Source: Carposina sasakii (taxonomy: Eukaryota > Arthropoda > Insecta > Lepidoptera > Carposinidae). From it: a stretch of DNA of 64,000 bases. The notes beneath the pieces are model-generated. The model was not told the origin of the DNA. It saw only the letters and a program-made list of their open reading frames with translations, and searched no databases. Shown here one piece after another: positions 1-11,382 of the stretch. Location of the stretch: the NCBI GenBank assembly GCA_014607495.2, contig CP053172.1, positions 8,632,888 through 8,696,887 on the forward strand. The letters are read 5' to 3'. Each line of letters begins with the position of its first letter. The first letter of the stretch is position 1. A program made the position numbers and the translations under genes.

Positions 1-518
1 GAATTTTATTTTACAGATCCTCGTCCAACCCACTAAGAGTGAGCGCCGTGGGACACGGCTTATGCAGGATGGCCGAGTGTTACAGTTTACAGTCAGCACC
101 ACATCATACATATGAATATATAGCGTACCTTATAATATTAATTATTATTATTATATAAAGTCAATTGATTAAAGGCTATATTTTATAAAAGTAGCTATTA
201 TGACTCCTGCAATATTGTTCTGGGAGGTTGCGATGGTTGTATAAATAGCAGGGTAGAACTAAATGGTGTCACTTTATTCTTGACTGTTGAGTTTGTAAGA
301 CGTTACTCTGCTCGATCTCTGTTCTATTTAAAAACATTGCAACGATATAATCTATTTACGGCGAATCGGGTTTCTTGCTGCTTCTTTCCCCGAATGTTAT
401 ATCGCCTGAAGCAGCTTTAACTGTATAAGTGATAAATAAATAGTTCTACATAGCAACTACGATGTTTGACTCCGCATCCTGAATATACTGCTGCGCCAAC
501 GAGTAATCATCGGTGACA
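1..518 (-). mobile_element. 5' end of an LTR retroelement, inverted copy (LTR 78-518, leader 1-77)
   Basis: This stretch is the reverse complement of 833-1346, with only small indels (one extra base in a C run, one extra TTA). Read on the minus strand it begins TGTCACCG at 518, ends its LTR at 78, and continues into the same leader that follows the LTR at 1269. It is therefore the 5' end of a second copy of the element at 833-10042, in opposite orientation, with its body beyond the window's left edge. Its own target duplication cannot be seen. Confidence 0.85.
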
Positions 519-832
519 CTGTTCTATTTTATTACGTATTGACAACACTACGGCGTTGAGTTACGTTAATCGCATGGGTGGCATAAAGTATCCTCATCTA
601 AATGATTTAGCGCGAGAAATTTGGCAATGGTGCTAGAAGCGAAATATATGGTTATCTGCTTCTTATATTAAAAGTAAAGACAATAGAGAAGCTGATGAAG
701 AGTCCCGAAAGGTTAATACGGACATTGAGTGGACATTAACAGATGAAGTATTTAATATACTAGTTACGGATTTAGGTAAGCCAGATATCGATTTATTCGC
801 TTCTCGCACTAATGCCAAATGCCAAAGATATG
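519..832 (+). pseudogene. DIRS-type retroelement, RNase H-region fragment
   Basis: The + frame in phase with 541 is open over most of this stretch. It reads DNTTALSYVNRMGG, then READEESRK, then IDLFASRTNAKCQRYV, which resemble the RNase H region of DIRS1-like elements as I know the family. One in-frame TAG lies at 634-636. The frame runs to 832 and is continued at 10043 once the LTR element between them is set aside, so this is the upstream half of the gene whose downstream half encodes the tyrosine recombinase. The reverse transcriptase that should lie further 5' is not in the window; the inverted LTR copy at 1-518 cuts it off. The stop codon and two insertions make it inactive. Confidence 0.8.
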
Positions 833-1269
833 TGTCACCGATGATTACTCGTTGGCGCAGCAGTATATTCAGGATGCGGAGTCAAACATCGTAGTTGCTA
901 TGTAGAACTATTTATTTATCACTTATACAGTTAAAGCTGCTTCAGGCGATATAACATTCGGGGAAGAAGCAGCAAGAAACCCGATTCGCCGTAAATAGAT
1001 TATATCGTTGCAATGTTTTTAAATAGAACAGAGATCGAGCAGAGTAACGTCTTACAAACTCAACAGTCAAGAATAAAGTGACACCATTTAGTTCTACCCT
1101 GCTATTTATACAACCATCGCAACCTCCCAGAACAATATTGCAGGAGTCATAATAGCTACTTTTATAAAATATAGCCTTTAATCAATTGACTTTATATAAT
1201 AATAATTAATATTATAAGGTACGCTATATATTCATATGTATGATGTGGTGCTGACTGTAAACTGTAACA
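833..1269 (+). repeat. 5' LTR (437 bp) of the LARD-like element
   Basis: It begins TGTCACCGATG and ends CTGTAACA. It matches 9607-10042 over its whole length except a 2-bp and a 1-bp indel near position 955. It also matches 78-518 in reverse. An AATAAA lies inside. Confidence 0.9.
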
Positions 1270-1282
1270 CTCGGCCATCCTG
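1268..1282 (+). promoter_or_regulatory. Candidate primer binding site matching the 5' part of tRNA-Leu
   Basis: Directly after the LTR, and overlapping its last two bases, is CACTCGGCCATCCTG. Its complement, CAGGATGGCCGAGTG, matches the acceptor and D-arm side near the 5' end of eukaryotic tRNA-Leu as I recall it. It does not match a tRNA 3' end, since no TGG start is present. Copia-type elements prime from a tRNA 5' half, so this may be an analogous internal priming site. The tRNA match is from memory. Confidence 0.45.
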
Positions 1283-1402
1283 CATAAGCCGTGTCCCACG
1301 GCGCTCACTCTTAGTGGGTTGGACGAGGATCTGTAAAATAAAATTCACGCAGATTTCAGCTGTTCCCAATAAGTATATATCACACAAAAAAAGAACATTA
1401 AA

Positions 1403-1672
1403 TCACATAGACAGTGTCACATAGACAGCGTCATATAGACAGCGTCACATAGACAGTGTCACATAGACAGCGTCACATAGACAGGGTCACATAGACAGCG
1501 TCACCTAGACAGGGTCACATAGACAGCGTCACATAGACAGCGTCACATAGACAGCGTCACATAGACAGCGTCACATAGACAGCGTCACATAGACAGCGTC
1601 ACATAGACAGCGTCACATAGACAGCGAGCGTCACATAGACAGGGTCACATAGACAGCGTCACATAGACAACG
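1403..1672 (+). repeat. 14-bp minisatellite, 19 units
   Basis: The unit is TCACATAGACAGCG with variants ending TG or GG. There are 19 units in tandem plus one 4-bp AGCG insertion. It sits about 130 bp downstream of the 5' LTR. There are no unique spacers, so it is not a CRISPR array. Confidence 0.95.
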
Positions 1673-2121
1673 TTATAATTATGGAAGCACACTGTCGTTA
1701 TAATGGCAGACCTGACAGTAAACTGCATTATTCTTTGTCTTCATCTTTTGCAAACGGGTAGGTATGCGATTCTTTCGTTTTGATTCGGGTACTTAAGTCT
1801 TATTTCATTTTTAACTGTGTGTACTAAAAGTATTTATTTATCTACTTATTTGTAGAGTCAATTATTATAATCATGCATTCTAAGTAGAGAAGTAGTAGCT
1901 GATCAATTATAGTGGGCGAACGAATCGCTTAAGTTTGGAGGGTTCACATAGTACTTTTTTTTTTTGACAGAAGTTGGCTAACTATTTGGGGCTTATAAGT
2001 TCATTGTAATTAACTTTCTGAAGCTTGTAAAAGTACCTATGTATAATATTTTAGTTATTATCCTACACTGAAATTATTTTATTGTTTTGTTTATTCTATT
2101 TCCCCCTTTTTTTTTTAAATA
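1673..2121. other. LARD interior, no gene seen
   Basis: AT-rich sequence with poly-T runs. No reading frame or known repeat was recognised. Confidence 0.6.
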
Positions 2122-2290
2122 TCATCGGTAAGCGTAGCGTTGCACGCGCTCCAGCCAGATAGACTGATGACTTAAAGAATGGGGCTGGCAGTGATTTGAT
2201 GACAAAATGGGAGATCAAGTAGTGTGACGTGCTCTGGTGGAGGCGTACATCCCGCAGTGGACTGCAATTGGCTGAAAACGATGACGATTC
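2122..2290 (+). repeat. RTE-type LINE 3' end (decayed)
   Basis: It resembles the ends at 36560-36715 and 39245-39360 (reverse): 'cggtaagcgtagcgtt', then 'agactgatgacttaaaga', then 'cccgcagtggactgcaat' and a 'ctgaaaacgatgacga' tail. The frame is degraded. Confidence 0.75.
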
Positions 2291-5200
2291 CCCCTTTTTG
2301 TACCTAACTAGAAGTATAATAATTGCAATAAATAGGTAGATAATTCATTCCTTTTTTCTATGGATAATTCAGACACAACATCGTCATATAGATCATACGT
2401 CACAAAGACACTTAATATTATTATTTTCGGTACAAGCATAGAGGAGAATAGCTGGAACAAGGTCGAAAACTCTAAGGTGTTTCCATTTCTTAAGTAGGAG
2501 TAGATTCTTGTTTAGGAGACATAGATTGAATATATCACAATGTGGGTTATGTCACAGAGACTAAGTCACATATGGGTGAATTTCCCAGGTACGTTTTTAG
2601 CGCGGCGTGGATGAAAATCGTAGTGGAAAGTGCAAAATGCACATTTTTTTTTTTTTTTCATTAAGTTCAGACAGTGATCTAGACTAACGTTTAAAACTTA
2701 AGACCAAAATCTATTTGTTTACGCATTTAAAAAATTATCAAAGGCTCTAAATCTAATTGCGGTGCTATGTCCCCACTTAATTTGCAAAAATAAATTTGCC
2801 TATTTCAATTTTCGGGTGAATTAATTTAACAGAATACATACATATTTTAAAAATACATTAAATGACACTATTATTTACACCGTGAGCAGTAATTTAACTT
2901 AACCCGGTAGTACCTGTAACAGCTTTTTAAAAATGTCCCGCGGAAAAAGTCAATAACGCTGGCGCATTTTGAACATTACACTATTTCATCATAATGAATG
3001 AGATAGATGCTAAGCTATCTTTCCCTGCACTGCTCTGTCAAGCCATCGTATACAAAGTACAAGGATGTTTGATACACTGAACAGTTTTCCCGCCAAAAAC
3101 GTAAGTATATCCTGCGGTGGCGCAGGAATACAAATTTATCATATAACGGTGTCATGTGTATTTAAAAAACTAAAAGGCTGTTTAAAAAGAAATTTTACAG
3201 ATGATTAAAGATTAGATGTATCGACGTAATTGCAAATGAATTATTACAATTAAAATAATAGTGTCCGTTATAATTTGAAATTTGTTACTTAATTCTAAGT
3301 ACGGTGTCTCAACTCCAGTGGCTCCGGTGGCAAAAAAGAGGGCCACCGTAATTTAATAATGTCACCGTAATTGATATTTTGTCTTTTTGTATACAGGATG
3401 ACTGGAAAACGGGTATTATTTCTATTGAGATGTAAAAGTACAGCCCATTTTCTACCTTCATGGGTAGGAAGACCCATTAAAAAAATTACGGCTTCAGGGT
3501 TATGCCCCATTTTGTAATGTTTTTAAAATCACCTTATTATTAAATGGAAATGCATAAAAAACTAAAATACGTGTATATTTCAGTAATTCAACTAGATAAA
3601 TAAATAATCATTGGAGACAAAACAACAGACATCAACTTGGCATTGTCAAAGTACAATTACCAAAAGGTTTATAATTTTTTTTCCTGATTCTTTCCTATTC
3701 ATTCAAAATAATGATTTCACGTAATTCGCACACTTAATTAAACTAAATTCAAAAGGTATAATTATGAAAAAGCTTACCAACAGCTGACTAATAAGAATTT
3801 TAAAAGTGCTATCCTATGGCGCGACAACCTTTTTTAACAAGTAACCTAATTTTATAGTCAAATTTAAAAAATACAAAGGTGATGAACTGACATTATAATA
3901 TATATATTATAGCATAGGAATCTTACTGCTATCCAAAGGCCTTTTCATGATGCAGTTCAACTCGAATCGAGGTCATACCGCCACCTCCATCTCGTCTTAC
4001 TCCTACCCCAGGCAGCCGCTCTGTAGCATCCAGCCAGTTGCACTGTTCGTCTATCTTTCGGTGTCTAAACGACTAACATGGCCGGCACTTTTACTGTCCA
4101 GTTCCTTTTTGGTAGGCGATTAGCATACCTAATGGTGTTCCTGATGCAGTCTGAGCACTGTAGGTCAATCGATAGACAGCATAAGTACACATATCGACAA
4201 GTAGACGTTATAAGATCATAGGAAGGGAATGGTTCCTAAATGAACTAAGTTCTTCCAGGCACTTAATATTCATCTCTCAATATTAATAGCTGACCAATAA
4301 GAATGTAATATTTTTCTGAGTCCTGACTGTTCTCAGAAAAAATATCTATATATTGAATGTTCTACTGGCCTAGTAGGTGTACTCATGCACATAATTATTA
4401 TCTACTTCAATCCCACGTTTTGTGATATTGATTATGACTTGGCCTTCAGTTCAACCTCAAGGAAACCACCCAAAATTGCTACTATAAATGAACAGTTACG
4501 AATAAACCCGAGTAACTTTGCGATAAACCCGAGTAGCTTGAACAAGTACGCCTGATGATAACAGAAGTTCTACATTCTACTTGCCTCAATTTAACACTGC
4601 TATAGGTTGTAGCGCCACGGAATGTATTTTTCGAAACCTATATTGGTCAGCTGCTGGTAAGCTTTCTCATAATAAGTTACACCTTTTTGAGTAGCTTATT
4701 AAATAAGGAATTTAGTTTGATAAAGGGTACGCATGACGCAGTATATTATTTTGAAAGAGTAGGGTCTTAATTGGCAAAAACATTTAACAAATTTTGCTTG
4801 ACCATTCCATGTTGATAGATTTTTGGGAGGTCAAAGTATAAAATGTGATTTATTTCTTATATGCCATTCTACTCCTCTAAAAGGAGATTTAAAAAAAAAT
4901 CATAAAATGTCATATCTCCGACACCGTGAATTTCCGGATGGGGTGTTTCTTATATATAAAGATAGCTAACGAGGTGCACTTTCAAATGTGAAAAGAAATC
5001 ATCCTTATTTCTGGTTTTCGAAGATTTTTACGTACATATAAATAAATACGGCTAGGTTCCTGAAATGGTGTAGTCAGAACTGCGAGATCTTAATGGAGAT
5101 ACCATGGCCACTACGTTTTATGCTAAGAAAAAAGTCACTAGGAAGCATTTTAAAGTATGTAATAAAATATTTCCCTAACTGTTAACGTGTTCCTTAAATT

Positions 5201-6559
5201 TGTTATCATAGTTTCTAAGCTATAATCATGATGATAAACATTATTACCAACTAATAAACGAAAAATCTAAAGTTTTCAAGTTCTTATAAAATAAATAAAT
5301 AGGTAATTCGTATGATGTTCTCCTGTATTTATAATTCCGCTGGTTGTAATAAATTTCAGTGGAGAGATTAACAATTTCGGTGGTTTGATAATAATATCGG
5401 TGGCGATTGAAATTTTTAAATGCAAATATCTCAAGAAATAATACGTTTTTAAAAATGTGTACCATATGACTGAATATTATATATTTTTAGCTATTACTTC
5501 GAATACAAAAAAGTTATAGAAAGTGGATATAAAATTTCGCCAGCGTAATTAGTCAAAAATCGAGGTTGTTGAAATTCACCCATATACAACATCAAGACAA
5601 GTTCTACAGGTTTCAGTTAAAGCTCAGTGATAGACTTTACTTAGTTATAGGCACTATTCATATCATTGTGTAATATACTTTCCTCAAACATAGCCTTAAA
5701 CCAATAAGTTTTAACATTCCCCGTAATTTTTCCTAATTATTTTATAAATTTTACTAGCTTCACATTGAACTAATATTAGAAATCTAGAACTCAATTGAAT
5801 AACCTTAATAAAAATTTTCTTACTAGCAGTATCTACGACTTGTTAACACCATGAACCGTAGGTACCTACTTCTCATATGGTACGTTATTATTCTAAGTGA
5901 TCTACATTAATCGAACTGGTTTATTTTATTGAAACTGCATCAGACTTTTGCAGAGGCACATTAAATTTGCTAAATATTTTCACGATGTTTTATTTATATT
6001 TATTATGCTATTATGTTAGCATTATTATGTTAACTTCCTGTTGTATTATATCTATCATCGCAAAGTATTTCTATACTGTAATATGAATATTAATTAAACT
6101 ACTAAGTTACAGTTCAGGTCTACACTGTTACATTTCATTGTAAAATTGGATTATTAAACCATATTACTAAACTGTATTTATTGCTAACCGTTGTGATTCA
6201 AACATATTCTTAAACTGCCTGGCTCATCTGGATTGTTAAACTGATTTTGTGAACTTGTATTCATAAACTTGTATTCAAAATTGGTCAGAAGTGGCACCAT
6301 GTGGTTCTAACGGCCCTTGGTGCTCTGCCTACCCCGTAAGGGATAAAGGCGTGATTATATGTATGTATTCATAAACTTTCTATACATTGCTGGGTTTTAT
6401 TAGTATTGCTAACCTGTCTATAGGTTGCTAGCTTGCTTTTCTAAACAGTATTCCTAATCTGTAAACTTTAAATGCATTGCATTGTTTAACAGCATTGCTA
6501 ACTACTTTGTATTTCTAAGGAACATCGCTTAATTGTATTTCTGAACTGCACCACTAAGT
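2291..6559. other. LARD interior, AT-rich, no gene seen
   Basis: Both strands lack a coding frame of note. The only repeat I recognise is a short copy at 6278-6351 of the family seen at 12709-12777 ('ggtcagaagtggcaccat', then 'taccccgtaagggataaa'). From about 5,900 on, the text drifts toward the 'aactgta' vocabulary of the minisatellite further along. Confidence 0.6.
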
Positions 6560-6950
6560 TACAGTGCTAAACTTTATTTTATTTATTTTATATCTTTTTA
6601 TTTATATTTATTTATTTTATATTTTATTTTATTTAATTTTGTATTTAAATTTATTTATTTATTTAAGTTTATTATAAATTTATTTATTTACTTAAATTTA
6701 TTTTAAGTTAACCATTTAATGTTTTAAAGTTCATTTATTTAAATTATTTATATGTTTAAATTTATTTATTTAAATTTATTTTAAATAATTTATTTAAAGT
6801 TATTTATTTATTAAAATTTACTTATTAAGTTTATTTATTAAAATTTATTTATTTAAATTTATTTATTTAAATTCATTTATTTAAATTCATTTATTTAAAT
6901 TTATTTTATTTATTTTAAATGATTTATTTATTGATTTATTCTTCAAACTC
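6560..6950. repeat. TTTATTTA low-complexity block
   Basis: Nearly pure A/T, built from TTTATTTA and TTTAAATT words. Confidence 0.9.
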
Positions 6951-6954
6951 AATT

Positions 6955-7760
6955 GTTTAAACTGTACAGTTATCTGCATCTTATACTGTATAGTTAAGTT
7001 CACCTGCATCTCTAGACTGTTTTGTTAACTGTATCCTCAAACTATGTACTTAATTGCATCCTTAAACTGTATAGTTAACTGCATTTTCAAACTATGGTTA
7101 AAGCATCTCTAACTTGTATAGTTAACTGCAACTCTAAATTATAATTAATTGTATGTCTAAACTGTATAGTTAAGTGCATCTCTAAACTGTATAGTTAACT
7201 GTATAGTTAACTGTGTAGTTAACTGTATCTCTAAACTATATAAATAACTGCAACTTTGAACTCTATAATTAACTGCAAGTCTAAACTGTGTAGATAACTG
7301 CATCTCTAAACTGTAAAGTTAACTGCAACTCCAAACTGTATAGTTACTACAACCCTAAATTGTATAGTTCTCTAAACTGTTTGGTTAACTGCATGTTTGG
7401 TTAACTGCAACTCTAAAATGTATAGTTAACTGCAACTCTAAAATGTATAGTTAACTGCAACTCTAAAATGTATAGTTAACTGCAACTCTAAAATGTATAG
7501 TTAACTGCAACTCTAAGCTGTATAGGTATAGTTAGCTGTAACTCTAAGCTGTACCTATATAGTTAACTGCAACTCTAAAATGTATAGTTAACTGCAACTC
7601 TGAAATGTATAGTTAACTAAAACTTTTACTATATTAGTTAACTGCACTTCTAATCGTAGTTAACCGCACCTCTAACTATAGTTAATTGTACTTCTAACTG
7701 TATCTCTATAGGTATATTGTTTAGTCAACTGCATTTCTAACCTAAAGAGTGAACTGCATC
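6955..7760 (+). repeat. Degenerate 25-bp minisatellite (TATAGTTAACTGCA core)
   Basis: The unit is roughly 'tctaaaatgtatagttaac' followed by 'tgcaac'. Several neighbouring units near 7410-7510 are near perfect, and units become degenerate toward both ends. Relics of the 'aactgca' word extend to about 8010. Confidence 0.85.
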
Positions 7761-9606
7761 TCTAGATAGTTTTACCAAACTTTATACCGTATTATAACCG
7801 CATTGCTCAATTGCATAGCTAACTACACTGCTATTTGCATTGTTAAACTGCACTCAAAAATTTAATAGGAAAACTGCATATCTAAACTAATAATTTCTAA
7901 CCAACACTGTTGTGAACTTCAGAAACTCTAATGTTTTAACGCATTGTTAAAGTGCATTATGAAACTGCATCGTTAAATTGTATCCTAAAATTGCACTAGC
8001 AAACTGTATTACCAAGATGCATGGCATTATTACGAGTAATTTATCTATATACCTACTATAGGAACTAGGGTATCGTATTGCTATGCCGCATTTACCTTCC
8101 ATTTCCTATTTATCACGATTGCTAATAACGGCATACCCGCTAAATATATAAGGATCAAATAATTATATTGTAGTTGCAATGAATACTAAATAATACTTTC
8201 GTGTGTCAGTACACATACTCAATATCATATTGTTTCTCAAAAGTCTCTTATCACCTTCCCAAATACTAAGCATGGCGTAGCAAGAAGATGCCAACAATCA
8301 AGCCCAGAAACATAAAGCCCAGACAAAAGTCTCGCATTTATGCTACTACACCCCATGGTTTGAATCTATTGTAAGGTGAATATTATTCGTATCATATCTA
8401 CACATAATATAATAAAACGGGTCGTAACTTATTATGATAACGGCATGGATACACGAAAGCCGTATCTTGAAAAACTGTCCTAAACTATTAGATTAAAGTT
8501 GCAAAATTCACACAGCATATTAAACAAATTACATGTTTCGATCTTACCCAGAATAAGCAGCTCCTGATACGCCAGGTGCTCTTCTGTACGGCCCACAGAT
8601 TACCCCGTACGGCCCCAAGCGGTGGCGACGGTCTCCGGAAAAATAACCATGAACACCGATGCATGTTAGATCATGAAACAAGAGAACATAATTTAGAACC
8701 AAATTATCTTAACGATAATTACCCTAGTGTGGGTAGATTTCAAAGTACCTATACTTTAAATAGCATGTAAGTAAATTACTACAAAACTCCACGTAATAAA
8801 AACGTGTTTGCTGGTTTGCTGAGAAAAATCTTCATTTTCCAACAGAACAAACCACCAATACAATTTATAGTTTACATATTTTAGTATAACAATATTACCG
8901 ATTATGGACTGACATTATTGTTTAAATTTAACTAAATAAATCTTGCTAGTCAAACATACCTGCAGTGGTAATTAAAACTTAATAACGGAACATTATTTGA
9001 AATACTTAGGTACCCCCAATAAAGTCAAACGCATAATAGATACATTTTGTGCACCGAGATTTTTGTAAAAATTGATACGAATATTCTTTACGTACTGTTT
9101 GTGCAACTAACATAGTTTTTCTTTCTGGTAGGTACGACATTTACGTACAGTAACCTACGCTAACCGTAAACTACACTAAAACAAAAATCACGTACCAACG
9201 GTACGGTATGAAGCAAGGATTTTGGTATAAGTATCCACATAAGCAGAGCTAACAAACAAATATATCTAACCTTTAAGTTGTGATGCGGAATCGGCTCCCA
9301 CTGCAGATGGACATTAAAAGATCTTGACACTGGCGCTCTTAACAGCAACAGCAACAGCATGGAATTTAGATAGTACAGCAGCATCATTGATTGGGTTCTA
9401 GTAATTACATTGTCTTCATTTTCTTGTTTCTCCAGTTTCTTGTTGTTTCATGTTGAATATATTCCAGTTGTCCATAAAAAAAAAAAAAAAAATCTCCATC
9501 TTTTTGTGTACATTTTTCACCGATTTTGCCATGTTTCGCAAATATTTTCTTGCAGTCGTCACCCGTGGGCAGAGCGGGTTTATTTTCCGGCATCCCACTT
9601 CTGAAG
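7761..9606. other. LARD interior up to the 3' LTR, no gene seen
   Basis: AT-rich, without a supported frame. A poly-A run lies near 9477-9494. I see no convincing polypurine tract in the bases directly before the 3' LTR. Confidence 0.55.
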
Positions 9607-10042
9607 TGTCACCGATGATTACTCGTTGGCGCAGCAGTATATTCAGGATGCGGAGTCAAACATCGTAGTTGCTATGTAGAACTATTTATTTATCACTTAT
9701 ACAGTTAAAGCTGCTTCAGGCGATATAATTCGGGGAAAGAAGCAGCAAGAAACCCGATTCGCCGTAAATAGATTATATCGTTGCAATGTTTTTAAATAGA
9801 ACAGAGATCGAGCAGAGTAACGTCTTACAAACTCAACAGTCAAGAATAAAGTGACACCATTTAGTTCTACCCTGCTATTTATACAACCATCGCAACCTCC
9901 CAGAACAATATTGCAGGAGTCATAATAGCTACTTTTATAAAATATAGCCTTTAATCAATTGACTTTATATAATAATAATTAATATTATAAGGTACGCTAT
10001 ATATTCATATGTATGATGTGGTGCTGACTGTAAACTGTAACA
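9607..10042 (+). repeat. 3' LTR (436 bp) of the LARD-like element
   Basis: A direct copy of 833-1269. It is followed by TATG, which repeats the four bases before the 5' LTR. Confidence 0.9.
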
Positions 10043-11158
10043 TATGTGTCGTGGAAGGCAGATCCAGATGCAGTTGCTGTGGATGCCTTCACTATCTCGT
10101 GGAAGGGCGTATACTTTTACGCTTTTCCACCATTCCCACTCGTATTAAAGGTCTTGGAAAAAATTATATTGGACAAGGCTGAAGGCATTCTAATATTTCC
10201 ATACTGGCCTTCCCAGCCGTGGTTCCCACTGTTACAAAGAATGGTTACATCCGATATTAGTTTTATAAATCCTGGGTGCAGCCAAACTCTCAGGGACGCG
10301 TTCCTGAAACGAGGTGTCCCTATCGAATCATTGGACCTTATGATGGCTTCTTTGTCGAAAAATACTTTGCAACAATATGGTGTCTCCTACAAGTATTGGT
10401 GGCAGTACTGCACTGAGGCAAATATAAATCCATACACATGTTCCGTTCCAAGAATGTTGACTTTTTTGACAAAACTGTTTAATAAAGGTGCGGCTTATGG
10501 CACCTTGAATAGTCATCGTTCGGTTCACACATGGGACCCTCATACAGTTTTGCAATATATTACCTCATGGGGCCCTAATAAGGATTTAACTCTGCCAAAA
10601 ATTTCTAAGAAACTCGTAATATTACTGGCCTTATGTACTGCGCATAGAGCACAGACACTTTCTCTCATTAAAGCTAATAATATCCATATCAGCCTGAACG
10701 GTATAAAAATTGTAATTTCAGACATTATAAAAACATCAGCAGCTGGGCGCGACCAGCCAATTCTGTTCTTGCCTTATTTTACAGAAAATATCAATATATG
10801 TCCTGCTACAGTTTTGCAAGATTATTTGTTAGTTACAAATGATTTAAGACCGAACACAGTCGAAAATCTCATAATAACGTCTAGAAGACCATATAAGTCT
10901 GTTACCACCCAAACCATTAGCCGATGGATTAAGGAGATCCTGGCGGAAGCCGGGGTGGATGTGACAGCATGGAGTTCTCATAGCACACGACACGCTGCCA
11001 CATCTACAGCGCGAGCGCAGGGTGTCTCATTAGACGTTATTAGGAGAACTGCTGGCTGGTCGCAGGCCTCAGAAACATTTGGTAAATTCTATAACCGTCC
11101 AGTGACTGATGATGCTCACTTTGCAAGTTCAGTCTTTCTGTCCAATCAATCATCATAA
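10043..11158 (+). CDS. DIRS-type tyrosine recombinase (downstream part of the RH/YR ORF)
   Basis: This 370-residue open frame (numbered from 10046) continues the RNase H fragment at 519-832. Residues 1-75 hold the DIRS linker motifs VDAFTISW, FYAFPPFPLV and PYWPSQPWFPLL. About 80-175 would be the helical core-binding domain. About 180-365 form the catalytic domain with R201 (AHRAQT), H312 and R315 (HSTRH), W338 (GW) and nucleophile Y349 (KFYNRP), the tyrosine recombinase set. In the family this enzyme inserts a circular DNA copy without an integrase, so no target duplication is made. There is no natural start here: 10046 is a GTG inside the interrupted ORF. The catalytic half looks intact, but the gene is split by the LARD and carries an upstream stop. 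A crypton-type recombinase is less likely because of the RNase H link. Confidence 0.88.
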   Translation, partial: YVSWKADPDAVAVDAFTISWKGVYFYAFPPFPLVLKVLEKIILDKAEGILIFPYWPSQPWFPLLQRMVTSDISFINPGCSQTLRDAFLKRGVPIESLDLMMASLSKNTLQQYGVSYKYWWQYCTEANINPYTCSVPRMLTFLTKLFNKGAAYGTLNSHRSVHTWDPHTVLQYITSWGPNKDLTLPKISKKLVILLALCTAHRAQTLSLIKANNIHISLNGIKIVISDIIKTSAAGRDQPILFLPYFTENINICPATVLQDYLLVTNDLRPNTVENLIITSRRPYKSVTTQTISRWIKEILAEAGVDVTAWSSHSTRHAATSTARAQGVSLDVIRRTAGWSQASETFGKFYNRPVTDDAHFASSVFLSNQSS

Positions 11159-11382
11159 ATTTAAAATAATTTATAAGCAGATTTATCACTTGTAAATTAA
11201 TCTAATTTAAAAAGTTATATTTATGTTATAAATAAAAATTTGTAAAAATGTAGTGTTCTTTTTTCCCATAATTACAATAATAATTAGGTATACAACTCAT
11301 TAACCAGGATGCTTGCAAAATTTTCACCTCTAAACATCTACATGTGTTAAAAATATATCAAAGAATGAAACGTACGAAATGT
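11159..11382. other. DIRS 3' non-coding region
   Basis: AT-rich, with an AATAAA at about 11229. 'tacatgtgttaaaaatatat' occurs near 11339 and again near 11618, a direct repeat bracketing the terminal structure. Confidence 0.6.

Larger units (their letters stand above)
833..10042 (+). mobile_element. Non-coding LTR retroelement (LARD-like) inserted in a DIRS element
   Basis: Two direct LTRs (833-1269 and 9607-10042) beginning TGTC and ending AACA flank an 8.3-kb interior. The four bases before the first LTR (TATG, 829-832) recur directly after the second (10043-10046), a gypsy-like target duplication. Across that point the DIRS frame resumes exactly (Y-V then S-W-K). The interior has no gag, protease, polymerase or integrase motifs. 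It holds a 14-bp minisatellite, an RTE LINE tail, AT-rich low-complexity DNA and a 25-bp minisatellite. A long non-coding interior between good LTRs is the definition of a LARD, moved by the enzymes of another element. The two LTRs differ only by two small indels by eye, which indicates recent insertion. Confidence 0.85.

Noticed and set aside
1403..1672. CRISPR-like array
   Set aside because: Pure tandem 14-bp units with no spacers, in a eukaryotic LTR element.
9405..9668. Four overlapping short frames before the 3' LTR
   Set aside because: They span a poly-A run and the LTR edge; no coding character.
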